From Rhodanobacter sp. C01 (GTDB lineage Bacteria; Pseudomonadota; Gammaproteobacteria; Xanthomonadales; Rhodanobacteraceae), in NCBI RefSeq assembly GCF_002001045.1, contig NZ_MUNR01000014.1, forward strand, positions 248,001-312,000: DNA of 64,000 nt, in the 5' to 3' direction. Shown piece by piece: positions 1-8,524 of this stretch; the first letter of the stretch is position 1, and the number at the start of each line of letters is the position of its first letter. The translations under genes and the position numbers were made by a program. Under the pieces are notes generated by a model. That model did no database searches and was not told the DNA's origin. It saw only the letters and a program-made list of their open reading frames with translations.

Positions 1-250
1 CGTAGCGCACACCGGCCAGATCCAGCGGCCCGATCAGGCGGCCTTGCGCCTGTCCGACATGAAGTGCGCCATGCGTGGCGGCTTGCACGCGCGCGAGCGC
101 GAAGCGCAGGCCGGATGCCGTGCCGAGCAGCCAGCTGGTCAAGATTGCGAGAAGCACCAGCAGGCATGCCAGCGCGATGCCTACCCGACGCAACCAGCGT
201 CGGCGGCGAGGCGGGGTGGAGGAGCCAGCTGGCGTGCCCATCGTGGCCAT
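1..250 (-). CDS. tamB: TamB, translocation and assembly module subunit (N-terminal part)
   Basis: The minus strand encodes the first 83 or so residues and the gene runs off the left edge. The N-terminus is basic (RRRRWLRR), followed by a hydrophobic membrane anchor (ALACLLVLLAILTSWLL) and then a region with the HVGQAQGRLIGPLDLAGV motif typical of TamB/AsmA-like beta-helical proteins. TamB is an inner-membrane-anchored periplasmic protein that works with TamA in outer-membrane protein assembly and, by current models, lipid transport between the membranes. It starts 2 nt after the tamA stop codon in the same direction, the standard tamAB operon order, which is the main support for the call. Confidence 0.85.
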   Translation of the reverse strand, partial: MATMGTPAGSSTPPRRRRWLRRVGIALACLLVLLAILTSWLLGTASGLRFALARVQAATHGALHVGQAQGRLIGPLDLAGVRY

Positions 251-252
251 GC

Positions 253-2028
253 TTACAGATCCGGTCCGATGACCAGGTGCAGCTCGATGCCGTGCGCCTG
301 CGAGTCGTGGATCGGCGTGCCCAGGTCGAGGCGAATCATGCCGACCGGCGAGCGCCAGCGCACGCCGAGGCCGGCGCCGATCTTCGCCCGGTAGTCGACG
401 CCGCTGAAGGCGTTGCCGGCATCGACGAACGCCGCCATGCCCCAGTTTCGAGTGAAGTAATGCTCGACTTCGGTGCTGGCCACCAACAGGCTGTCACCGC
501 CGATCACGCGGCCCTCGCTGTTGAGCGGACCGATCGTCTGGTAGCCGTAGCCGCGCACCGAGCGGTCGCCGCCGGCGAAGAAGCGCAGCAGCGGTGGCAG
601 TGCGGTGAAGTCATTGGTCCAGGTGTGACCTGCACTGCCGCGCAGGATCAGCCGGTTGCGCTGATTCGCCCCGAATGCATGGATCCACTTTGCATCGGCG
701 GTCAATTGGCTGAAGCGGGCATCGGACAACAGGCTGCCTGCCGTGCTGCGTGCGGTCAGGTTGACTGACCAGCCCTGATGCACGAAGTCGAAGTTGTCGG
801 CCTGCTTGCGCGACAGCGAGGCTTCGGCGAACACCTCCGTGCTGCGGCCGTGCTCGATGCCGGGGGTGTTGTCCGGCTCGTTGCCGATCTTGCCGACGGT
901 GAACGTGCCGTCCAGCGCATGCAGGCCAAGGGTGCGCGTCCAGCCGTGCCACAGTCGGCTCTCGTTGGCGACCAGTTCCAGTGTGCGCGATTGCGAGGTA
1001 TCGGTATTCGCGTCGCGATAGTTCGCGCCGAAATTGAAACTGCGCTGGTTGTCGCCGGGCATCGGGATCGAATACAGCGTGGACAGCGTCTTCAGCCGCT
1101 GTGCCACGACCAGCTCGTTCTTCCACTTGTGCCCGCGCCGATTGACCCAGCGTCGCTCGATGCCGCCGCGCAGACCGAGGCCGGTATCGGTACCGATGAA
1201 CGGACCACCGGTGTAGATCGTGCGTTTCGCCGGGGCCAGCTGCACGTCGATGTCGACCACCCCCGCCTTGGCCTCGTCGACGTCTGGCAACACGTTGACC
1301 ACCGCGAAATAGTCGGCACCATTCAGCGCCTGCTGCAGCTGCAACAGCTGGCTCTGGGAAAAGTAGTCGCCAGACTTGAAGGGCACGTAGCGATCCAGAA
1401 AGCCGTCGTTGAACTGCGAACCCTCGAACCGCACCTTGCCGTAGCGATAGCGCGGCCCGACCTGCCAGGCCAGCCTGATGCGGGCGCTGCGATTGGCACG
1501 CGTCACTTCGACCCGATGGGTGAGCAGTTTTGCATCGAGAAAGCCATTGGCGGTGAGCTGGGCACTCAGTGCGTCGCGGGCGGCGTCGTAGCTGCCGTGG
1601 TTCAGCGGCTTGCCCTGCAGCCGTTCGATCGCGCGCTTTGCACGACGGACCGGTGCGATCTCGGCCGCAGCCGGGTCCAGCTGCACATCGACGGCCGTGA
1701 CCTGCACCGGTTCCCCGGGCGTCACATGCAAGGTCATCCGCCAGTCCTGACCGACCTGCTGCAGGTCGCCGGTGACCGTGGCGTCGTAGTAGCCGTAGGG
1801 CTCCAGGGCAGACTTTGCCTGATCGGGGGCGCGCGCATACAGGCGATGCACCTGCGCCTCGCTGACCTGGCGGGTCGCGTATTGAGTCAGCCCCGTGCCC
1901 GCGACCACAGCACTCTTCAACGGATCGGCCACGCCGTCCACCACCAGTTGCACGCCGGCATGTGCCTGTGTCGATAACAGCACCAGCGGCAGCAACAGCA
2001 GGCTCAGGCGTCGGGGGATTCGGCGCAT
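253..2028 (-). CDS. tamA: TamA, outer-membrane BamA-family assembly protein
   Basis: 591 residues, close to the usual TamA length. A signal peptide spans about residues 1-24 (RRLSLLLLPLVLLSTQAHA), followed by a periplasmic POTRA region to about residue 270 and a C-terminal Omp85 beta-barrel. The barrel carries the GGDRSVRGYGY motif near residue 491, which matches the conserved RGF/Y loop-6 motif of the BamA/TamA family. TamA sits in the outer membrane and with TamB inserts certain outer-membrane proteins. tamB follows after 2 nt, so the pair is an operon. The start is the ATG in front of the signal peptide. Confidence 0.93.
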   Translation of the reverse strand: MRRIPRRLSLLLLPLVLLSTQAHAGVQLVVDGVADPLKSAVVAGTGLTQYATRQVSEAQVHRLYARAPDQAKSALEPYGYYDATVTGDLQQVGQDWRMTLHVTPGEPVQVTAVDVQLDPAAAEIAPVRRAKRAIERLQGKPLNHGSYDAARDALSAQLTANGFLDAKLLTHRVEVTRANRSARIRLAWQVGPRYRYGKVRFEGSQFNDGFLDRYVPFKSGDYFSQSQLLQLQQALNGADYFAVVNVLPDVDEAKAGVVDIDVQLAPAKRTIYTGGPFIGTDTGLGLRGGIERRWVNRRGHKWKNELVVAQRLKTLSTLYSIPMPGDNQRSFNFGANYRDANTDTSQSRTLELVANESRLWHGWTRTLGLHALDGTFTVGKIGNEPDNTPGIEHGRSTEVFAEASLSRKQADNFDFVHQGWSVNLTARSTAGSLLSDARFSQLTADAKWIHAFGANQRNRLILRGSAGHTWTNDFTALPPLLRFFAGGDRSVRGYGYQTIGPLNSEGRVIGGDSLLVASTEVEHYFTRNWGMAAFVDAGNAFSGVDYRAKIGAGLGVRWRSPVGMIRLDLGTPIHDSQAHGIELHLVIGPDL

Positions 2029-2152
2029 TCGCGGGGTTCCGTCCTCGATGGCGTCTTCACGGGTAAGGCCAGCTTACCGAAGTTGGTGTTGGCTTCGTAT
2101 GAACATCTGCCACGTCATTGCGGCATTGGAGCCAGAGCGCGTTTTTGATTTT

Positions 2153-2179
2153 GTTGATACGGGCGTAGCCCGTATCAAC
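2153..2179. repeat. Perfect palindrome overlapping a stop codon
   Basis: Twelve-base arms (2153-2164 and 2168-2179) flank a 3-base loop and are exact reverse complements. The right arm contains the TGA stop (2175-2177) of the glycosyltransferase gene. Read on the minus strand the hairpin is followed by an A-rich rather than a T-rich run, so it is not a standard intrinsic terminator. It could be an mRNA-end stabiliser or a REP-like element. Confidence 0.6.
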
Positions 2180-4799
2180 CCGCCTTGTCGCCGGCCTTGT
2201 GTGCAATCCACGCACCGACAACCGCCGACACATACGGGATCGACTGCGCGGCGAGGATGAACATCCACAAGGTGCCTTCGATGTAGCGGGTGCCGTAGCC
2301 CAGCGCCATGCCGACGATGCACAGCGCCAGCGCAATCGCCATCAGGCCTTCCTCGCGTACGGGTGCGAACGCGGCGAAGTTGCTGCCACCCAGGCGACGG
2401 CTCTTGGCGGTAACCACGAACGAGGTCTTCTCGCGGGTCAGGCCATGCAGGATGCCGCGAGCGATCGCGTGACTCAGGCCCATGCTGGCCAGCGAGGCCA
2501 TCAAGGTGTCGTACCAACTGCACGGTACGCGGGCGCGGTACAGCACGATGCCGAAGATCGCCTTGGCGAAGAAGAAACCGATCACCGGGATCAGGAACAG
2601 CTGCATCGGCAGGCTGAAGTACTGCGGGTACGCCACCATGCCGGCAGTCCAGAACAGCGCCATCAGGGTGAAGATCAGGTGCAGCGCATCGGCGAACCAG
2701 CTGAACCAGCCGGTGAGGAAGTGGAAGCGTTGGCCGGCGCTGAGCGGACCGCGCTGGGTCATCCAGCTCCAGCGCCCCTTGAGAATCTGCATCGCGCCGA
2801 ACGCCCAGCGGTAGCGCTGGCTCTTGTACGCCTTGAAGTCGGCCGGGGTCAGGCCCTTGCCCATCAGTTCGTCGACATAGACCAGGTCGTAGCCGGCATG
2901 CATCAGGCGCAGGCCCAGTTCGGCGTCCTCGCAGATCGTCCACTCGGACCAGCCGCCGGTGCCTTCCAGCGCGTTGCGCCGGACCATCGTCATGGTGCCG
3001 TGCTGGATGATCGCGTTGCGCTCGTTGCGATGGTGCATGCCGATGCGGAAGAAGCCGTCGTATTCCCACGCGGTCATGCGGCGGAACGTGTTGTGCTCGA
3101 ACTCGCGATGCGCCTGCGGACACTGCACCACGGCCACCTTCGGATCATGGAAGTGGCCGGTGAGGGTGGCCAGCCAGTCGGCGCGCACCTCGTAGTCGGC
3201 ATCGATAACCGCCACCACGTCGGCCTGCGGGTCGGTTTCCTTCAGGCCGAAGTTCAGCGCGCCAGCCTTGTAGCCGGGCCACGGTTCCAGATGGAAGAAG
3301 CGGAAGCGCTTGCCGAGCTTTTCGCAGTATTCCTGCACCGGCTTCCAGACGGCCGGATCCTTGGTGTTGTTGTCGATCACCAGCACTTCGTAGTTCTGGT
3401 AGTCGAGCGCAGCGAGCGAATCGAGCGTGACGATCACCATTTCCGGCGGCTCGTTGTAGCAGGCCAGGTGGATCGACACGAACGGCTGCTTTTCCGGCGG
3501 ATCGGGCGTCAGCATGCCGGCGTGGCGCATCCACTTGGGCCGCCACAGAACCTCGGTGAACTCGAAGCCGTTGATCAGCAGGATCGCCAGGATCGCGATC
3601 TGTGCCGGGAACAACAGCACCAGCATGGTCCAGTCGATCCAGCTCAGGTAGAAGTTGAACGGCAGCGTGGCCGACCACACGATCAGGCCGCAGGCGAGCT
3701 GGATCAGCGCGGCGAAGAAAAACCGCCCCATCAGCTTGAATCGGCTGAATCGGCGCGCAAAGAAGATCATCGGCAGCAGGGCCAGCAGGCTGGCGGCGAT
3801 CGCCTTCCACGGCCACGCGGTGTCCTCGGTCACCGGGCCGGTGAACGGGAATTTCGGCTGGCGGTCGGCATTGAAGATGCCCCAGTACGCGCCGGTACGA
3901 CCCTCGCCGAGGTTTTCCTTCCACGGCTGGTCGAAGGCCTCGAGCAGGTAGTAATCAATGTTCTCCTGCTTAGCCGCGAGCAGCCATTCGCGGATGAAGA
4001 TCGCCTCGTTCGATATCGATGGATCGGCATGCTCATGGCGGTCGCCGTTGGATGGCCAGCCGATTTCGCCGACCACGACGGACTTGTAGGGAAAGCGCTG
4101 CCGGACGGCGCTGTAAGCGCCAAGCGCAGCATCAAGGGCAGGGTGCGAGTCCCTGATGGATGGGCTGCCGACCGTCACGCCATTCCAGAACGGAAAGATA
4201 TGGATGGTGATGAAATCGACATGGTCGGCCAGCTCGGGATACTTCAGCCAGATGTAGTCCGGTTCGGCGATCGACACCGGCTGGTGCACGGCGGCACGCA
4301 CGCGATCCAGATAGGCCATCATCTGTTCTGGCGTGAGGTCGTTGCGGAACAGCACCTCGTTGCCGACGATGACGCGGGTGATCGTGTCGGGATAGGCCCT
4401 GGCCTTGGCGATCAGCAGCGCGATTTCGCGCTCGTTGTTGTCCAGGCGCTTGTCGATCTCGGCGCCGGCCATCACCTTCAGGCCTTCCTTCTGTGCCAGC
4501 TGGTACAGCTGCGGACTCTGCTGCATCGTGTAGGTGCGCACGTTGTCGGTATAGCGGTGCAGCAGCTTCAGGTCGGCGGCGATGTCGTCGTCGCTGGGGT
4601 AGTCCTGCTTGAACGGACTCTGGTAGCGCTGGAACACCGACAGCGAAAACCCGCTGATCTTGCCGTGCCAGTCCTGCGGACCGTGCGGCAGGTTGCCGTA
4701 CCACCACAGCGCCACATTCATCGCAGCCACGACCAAGGCGAGCACCAGGGCTGTGAGCAGGGGGTAGCGGCTGTCGTGGTTTACTGCAGTGGCGCTCAA
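2175..4799 (-). CDS. GH17-GT2 fusion, probable membrane beta-glucan synthase
   Basis: 874 residues. One transmembrane segment (about 14-34) is followed by a periplasmic glycoside hydrolase family 17-like domain (about 45-320) with GNEVLF (acid/base candidate E148) and GEIGWPS (nucleophile candidate E245). Further membrane segments follow (about 332-410), then a family 2 glycosyltransferase with D533/D535 (DxD), E624-D625 and a QRYRW motif at 661-665, then C-terminal membrane helices. This layout resembles NdvB/NdvC-type beta-1,3/1,6-glucan synthases, where GT2 polymerises glucose from UDP-glucose and GH17 branches or transfers chains. The start appears to be TTG (4797-4799) with GGGGA 5 nt upstream; the first in-frame ATG would split the first helix. 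Linkage and product are inference. Confidence 0.8.
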   Translation of the reverse strand: MSATAVNHDSRYPLLTALVLALVVAAMNVALWWYGNLPHGPQDWHGKISGFSLSVFQRYQSPFKQDYPSDDDIAADLKLLHRYTDNVRTYTMQQSPQLYQLAQKEGLKVMAGAEIDKRLDNNEREIALLIAKARAYPDTITRVIVGNEVLFRNDLTPEQMMAYLDRVRAAVHQPVSIAEPDYIWLKYPELADHVDFITIHIFPFWNGVTVGSPSIRDSHPALDAALGAYSAVRQRFPYKSVVVGEIGWPSNGDRHEHADPSISNEAIFIREWLLAAKQENIDYYLLEAFDQPWKENLGEGRTGAYWGIFNADRQPKFPFTGPVTEDTAWPWKAIAASLLALLPMIFFARRFSRFKLMGRFFFAALIQLACGLIVWSATLPFNFYLSWIDWTMLVLLFPAQIAILAILLINGFEFTEVLWRPKWMRHAGMLTPDPPEKQPFVSIHLACYNEPPEMVIVTLDSLAALDYQNYEVLVIDNNTKDPAVWKPVQEYCEKLGKRFRFFHLEPWPGYKAGALNFGLKETDPQADVVAVIDADYEVRADWLATLTGHFHDPKVAVVQCPQAHREFEHNTFRRMTAWEYDGFFRIGMHHRNERNAIIQHGTMTMVRRNALEGTGGWSEWTICEDAELGLRLMHAGYDLVYVDELMGKGLTPADFKAYKSQRYRWAFGAMQILKGRWSWMTQRGPLSAGQRFHFLTGWFSWFADALHLIFTLMALFWTAGMVAYPQYFSLPMQLFLIPVIGFFFAKAIFGIVLYRARVPCSWYDTLMASLASMGLSHAIARGILHGLTREKTSFVVTAKSRRLGGSNFAAFAPVREEGLMAIALALCIVGMALGYGTRYIEGTLWMFILAAQSIPYVSAVVGAWIAHKAGDKAG

Positions 4800-5165
4800 A
4801 AAAATCCCCGGCGAAGCCTGCGCAACAGGCGGTGAAGCCTAGGGAGCTTAACCAATGCATGCCCATCGGCTCAACAAACATCGTGGGTCGTGGTCAGCAC
4901 AAGGTCAGGAGCGGCGGGAATTTCTGCCTGCGAAGCACATTCAGGGGAGTGGAGGCCGCCAGCCTGGCGAGGCCATCGGAAGCTCCTCCGGCGACGGTGG
5001 GATGGTGTGCGCCGGCACGGTTCTCCGCGCGATGCCCTGCTTCGTTGGCCAGGGTCATCAATCAGACGACGCCGTGACCGATGGCATGGTGCCGCATCGG
5101 TGGCTTGGCTTGTCCGCCGGTTGGGTGGATGCTGGAAGCCTTGCCGTCAACCAGAAGGGTATCGA
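4800..5165. other. Divergent intergenic region, no gene seen
   Basis: 366 bases between the divergent glucan synthase-like gene and the M16 peptidase gene. It must hold promoters for both. The open frame continuing upstream of the peptidase reads as an Arg/Trp-rich sequence with no family resemblance. I found no riboswitch or tRNA here. Confidence 0.6.
4805..4809 (-). promoter_or_regulatory. Shine-Dalgarno site supporting a TTG start
   Basis: GGGGA on the minus strand lies 5 nt before the TTG codon at 4797-4799. It supports TTG as the start of the GH17-GT2 gene, because no ATG occurs until after half of the first membrane helix. Confidence 0.5.
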
Positions 5166-7829
5166 GTGAACAAACCGATGAAGTACCTGGCTGCAATGAT
5201 CGCCGTGGCACTGGCGGGTACGGCCACCGCGAAAGCGAACGACGCGGACGTCACCCGCGCCACTCTCGACAACGGCCTGCGCGTTGTGATCGTGCGCGAT
5301 ACGCTGGCGCCGGTGGTGGCGACCGAGATGAACTATCTCGCCGGCTCGGACGAAGTGCCTGAGGGTTTTCCGGGGACTGCGCATGCGGTGGAGCACATGA
5401 TGTTTCGCGGCAGCCCCGGCCTGTCGAAAGATCAGCTGGCGGCGATCGCGGCAAACATGGGTGGTGCGTTCAACGCGGATACCACGCAGAGCGTGACGCA
5501 GTATTACTTCGTGGCGCCTGTACAGGATCTGGGCGTGGCGCTGCATGTGGAAAGTTTGCGCATGCGCGGCGTGGACATGAGCGACGCGGAATGGGGCAAG
5601 GAGCGTGGCGCGATCGAGCAGGAGGTATCGCGCGACCTGTCGAGCCCGGACTTCAAGTTCTACACGCAGATGCTGGAGCAGATGTTCTCCGGCACGCCGT
5701 ACGCGCACACGCCGCTGGGCACGCGTCCTTCGTTCGACAAGACCAGGGCGGTGATGCTGAAGGACTTCCACGACAGCTGGTATGCGCCGAACAACGCGAT
5801 CCTGGTGATCGCTGGTGACGTCGATCCGGTCGCCACACTGGCGAAGGTGAAGAGCGAGTTTGGCGACATCGCGCGCAGGACATTGCCGAAGCGGCCCGCG
5901 TTCGCGTTCAAGCCGGTGACGGCAAAGACCGTGGAGTTGCCTACCGACAGCCCGTATGGCTCGGTGTACCTGGGTTACCGCATGCCGGGTCTCACCTCAA
6001 ACAATTACGCCACTGCGCGGGTGCTGAGCGAGGCGCTGGGTTCGCAGCGCGCCGCACTGTTCGGCATGGGCATGGATGGCACCGCGATGTTTGGCGGCTT
6101 CTTCGATGATGCCATGCCGCAGTCAGGCGTGGGCATGGCGGTGGGCATCTTCCCCAAGGGGGGCAATCCGCAACCGGTGCTGGCAAAGATGCAATCCATT
6201 CTTGCTGCTGCGGCAAGTCACGGCATCGACCCGGCGCTGGTGGAGGCTGCCAAGCGAAAGGCGATCGCCGCACTGGAATTCAAGAAGAACTCGGTGGATG
6301 GGCTGGCCAATGCCTGGTCGCACGCGCTGGCGTTCCAGCAGCTGGATTCACCCGATGCGATGAAGGAGGCGATCGCGGCGGTGACGCCGGCGGCAGTGAA
6401 CGCGCTGGCCAGAAACACCTTCGATCCGGCCCATGCGGTCACTGCGATCCTGACGCCCGAGAGCTCCGGCAAGCCGGTGGCGGGCAAGGGCTTCGGTGGT
6501 ACCGAGAGCTTCGCCGCCAGCCCGGACAAACCGGTGACGCTGCCCGCATGGGCGAGCGAGGCATTCGCGAAACTCGCGGTGCCGCCGTCATCGCTCAAGC
6601 CGGTGTCGAGCGTGCTGCCCAATGGCATCCGCCTGATCGTGCAGCCTGAATCGATCAGCGACACGGTGTGGCTGGGCGGTCGCATCAAGACCAACGAGGA
6701 TCTGCAATCGCCCCAGGGCGAGGAGGGCGTGGCCGATCTGCTGGACGGACTGTTCCCGTTCGGCACGGCCAGCCTGGATCGTCTGCAGTTCCAGCAGGCG
6801 CTGGATGCGATCAGCGCAAACGAAAGCGCCGGGTCCAGCTTCTCGCTGGAAGTGCCGTCCGCGCATTTCGCCGATGGCGTGAAACTGCTGGCCGACAACG
6901 AACTGCATCCCGCGCTGCCGGAGCAGGCTTTCGCGGTGGTGCAGCAGCGCGAGGCTGGCATGGTCGCCGGTGAAATCCAGTCGCCCGCCTTCCTGGCGCA
7001 ACTCGGCCTCGACAAGGCACTGCTGCCGGCTGGCGATCTGCAACTGCGTCATGCCACGCCGAAGGAGGTGATGGGGCTGACGCTGGACAAGGTAAAGGCG
7101 TACTACGCGCAGACCTATCGCCCGGACATGACCACGATCGTGATCGTCGGCAAGGTCGATCCGGCCCAGGCGAAGCAGGTGGTGGAGCAGGCCTTCGGCG
7201 ACTGGAAGGCGGCAGGTGCCAAGCCTGACACGGACTACGTCGCGGTGCCGGCGAACAAGCCGGGCCAACTGCACGTGCCCGATGCCAGTGCAGTGCAGGA
7301 CAGCGTGGACATGGCGCAGACCATCGACGTCACCTACGACGACCCGGCGCGATTTGCCCTCAACCTTGGCAATGAAGTGCTGGGCGGCGGCTTCTACGCT
7401 TCGCGACTGGTGCGTGACCTGCGCGAGAAGCACGGACTGGTCTACACCGTCGGCGTGAGTCTTGAGCCGGACAAGCATCGCGGCATCTACAAGGTGTCTT
7501 TCGGCTGCGATCCCGACAAGGTCGGTGCGGCCAGCGCGATGGTGGTACAGGACCTGAAGCAGATGCAGCAACAACCGGTGACAGCCGACGAGTTGCAGCA
7601 GGCCAAGGGCATCATGTTGCGCCGCATTCCGCTCGGTGAATCAAGTTTCGACGCGATAGGAGGGCAGCTGCTGACCCTTTCGCTGGAAGGCAAGCCGCTG
7701 GACGCGATGACGACTGCAGGCCAGCACTACCTCGAACTGACCGCGCCGCAGGTGCAGCAGGCGTTTGTGAAGCACGTGCGGCCCGACGCGCTGGTTACCG
7801 CCGTGAAGGGGCCGATGCCGAAGGGCTGA
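5166..7829 (+). CDS. Periplasmic M16-family zinc metallopeptidase (two-domain)
   Basis: 887 residues from the GTG at 5166, which has AGAAGGG about 6 nt upstream; an in-frame ATG at 5178 is an alternative. A signal peptide (about residues 5-24) directs export. The N-terminal M16 domain has the inverted zinc motif HAVEH (73-77) and a downstream ERGAIEQE with the probable third ligand near E153. The second half is an inactive M16_C-type domain containing GGGFYASRLVRDLREKHG and the R/Y pair that helps bind substrate. This matches PqqL/pitrilysin-like peptidases that degrade small proteins or peptides in the periplasm. The gene stands alone and ends at a hairpin (7883-7911). The natural substrate is unknown. 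Confidence 0.9.
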   Translation: MNKPMKYLAAMIAVALAGTATAKANDADVTRATLDNGLRVVIVRDTLAPVVATEMNYLAGSDEVPEGFPGTAHAVEHMMFRGSPGLSKDQLAAIAANMGGAFNADTTQSVTQYYFVAPVQDLGVALHVESLRMRGVDMSDAEWGKERGAIEQEVSRDLSSPDFKFYTQMLEQMFSGTPYAHTPLGTRPSFDKTRAVMLKDFHDSWYAPNNAILVIAGDVDPVATLAKVKSEFGDIARRTLPKRPAFAFKPVTAKTVELPTDSPYGSVYLGYRMPGLTSNNYATARVLSEALGSQRAALFGMGMDGTAMFGGFFDDAMPQSGVGMAVGIFPKGGNPQPVLAKMQSILAAAASHGIDPALVEAAKRKAIAALEFKKNSVDGLANAWSHALAFQQLDSPDAMKEAIAAVTPAAVNALARNTFDPAHAVTAILTPESSGKPVAGKGFGGTESFAASPDKPVTLPAWASEAFAKLAVPPSSLKPVSSVLPNGIRLIVQPESISDTVWLGGRIKTNEDLQSPQGEEGVADLLDGLFPFGTASLDRLQFQQALDAISANESAGSSFSLEVPSAHFADGVKLLADNELHPALPEQAFAVVQQREAGMVAGEIQSPAFLAQLGLDKALLPAGDLQLRHATPKEVMGLTLDKVKAYYAQTYRPDMTTIVIVGKVDPAQAKQVVEQAFGDWKAAGAKPDTDYVAVPANKPGQLHVPDASAVQDSVDMAQTIDVTYDDPARFALNLGNEVLGGGFYASRLVRDLREKHGLVYTVGVSLEPDKHRGIYKVSFGCDPDKVGAASAMVVQDLKQMQQQPVTADELQQAKGIMLRRIPLGESSFDAIGGQLLTLSLEGKPLDAMTTAGQHYLELTAPQVQQAFVKHVRPDALVTAVKGPMPKG

Positions 7830-7882
7830 ATCGATCGCCGGTAGTGAGTTGGCGCGCGGACACGCTGCTGTTTCGGGAACCA

Positions 7883-7911
7883 GAAAGGGCCGGTCATCGA
7901 TCGGCCCTTTC
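7883..7911. terminator. Probable bidirectional terminator between M16 gene and dps
   Basis: Ten-base perfect arms (7883-7892 and 7902-7911) around a 9-base loop, with AAA and TTT at the stem bases. It lies between two convergent genes, so it probably ends both transcripts. A long U-tract is missing. Confidence 0.65.
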
Positions 7912-7937
7912 CAATGACATATGTGCTGTGGCGACGG

Positions 7938-8405
7938 TTATTTCAGCAGCGAACGCAGCATCCACGCGGTCTTCTCGTGTTCCTTCAGGCGACCGGTAAC
8001 CAGGTCGGCGGTGCCCTCGTCGCCGGCGGCGTCAGCGATCTTGATCGTCTCGCGCGCGGTATGCGCGGCGATCTCGTGCCCCTCGACCAGCTGGCCGACC
8101 ATGTCCTTCCACTCCGGCACGCCGGATTCCTCCCTGATCAAGGTGAGCTTGCCGAACTGGCTGTACGAACCCGGCGCGAACACATCCAGTGTGCGGATGC
8201 GCTCGGCCACTTCGTCGGCGGCCAGCCACAACTCGTTGTACTGGGTCTCGAACATGGTGTGCAGGCTGTTGAACTGCGGCCCGGTGATGTTCCAGTGGAA
8301 GCTGTGCGTCTTCAGGTACAGCGAGTAGGTGTCCGCAAGCAGCTTGGACAGGTGTTTGGCGACTGCCTCGCGATCCTTCCTGGCGATACCGATGTTCATG
8401 GCCAT
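7938..8405 (-). CDS. dps: Dps-family ferritin-like DNA-protection protein
   Basis: 155 residues, the usual Dps length. The signature [10 protein letters not shown] and the downstream [11 protein letters not shown] supply the inter-subunit ferroxidase ligands (His, Asp, Glu) that oxidise Fe2+ with peroxide. Dps forms a dodecamer that stores iron and shields DNA in stress or stationary phase. The start is set at the ATG 8403-8405, because AAGGAG (8415-8420) lies 9 nt upstream; the GTG two codons earlier would be only 3 nt from it. It is divergent from hrpA and convergent with the M16 gene. Confidence 0.93.
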   Translation of the reverse strand: MAMNIGIARKDREAVAKHLSKLLADTYSLYLKTHSFHWNITGPQFNSLHTMFETQYNELWLAADEVAERIRTLDVFAPGSYSQFGKLTLIREESGVPEWKDMVGQLVEGHEIAAHTARETIKIADAAGDEGTADLVTGRLKEHEKTAWMLRSLLK

Positions 8406-8414
8406 ATGCACTTG

Positions 8415-8420
8415 CTCCTT
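8415..8420 (-). promoter_or_regulatory. Shine-Dalgarno site of dps
   Basis: AAGGAG on the minus strand, 9 nt before ATG 8405. It favours this ATG over the GTG at 8411 and over the second ATG two codons further in. Confidence 0.6.
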
Positions 8421-8495
8421 ACCTTTGAGTAGAAACCTGCAAACGAGGTTAGTCGCTGGTCCGCTTGCCGGGAAATGAATGCTTTCGATATCGAC

Positions 8496-8512
8496 GATAG
8501 CCAGCGGCTATC
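8496..8512. promoter_or_regulatory. Palindrome in the dps/hrpA divergent region
   Basis: GATAGCC and GGCTATC (8496-8502, 8506-8512) form a perfect 7-base inverted repeat with a 3-base centre, ending directly before the ATG at 8513. It could be an operator or a hairpin at the hrpA translation start. No known operator is recognised. Confidence 0.4.
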
Positions 8513-8524
8513 ATGTGCAGTCCC

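Noticed and set aside
2199..4835. 878-codon plus-strand open frame antisense to the glucan synthase-like gene
   Set aside because: Its translation is rich in His/Gln/Arg/Val with no motif, and the opposite strand encodes a fully motif-bearing GH17-GT2 protein. Long antisense frames are common at this GC content.
4800..5165. Possible riboswitch before the M16 gene
   Set aside because: I looked for a conserved long leader fold; only short GC-rich stems are present and no known core is recognisable.
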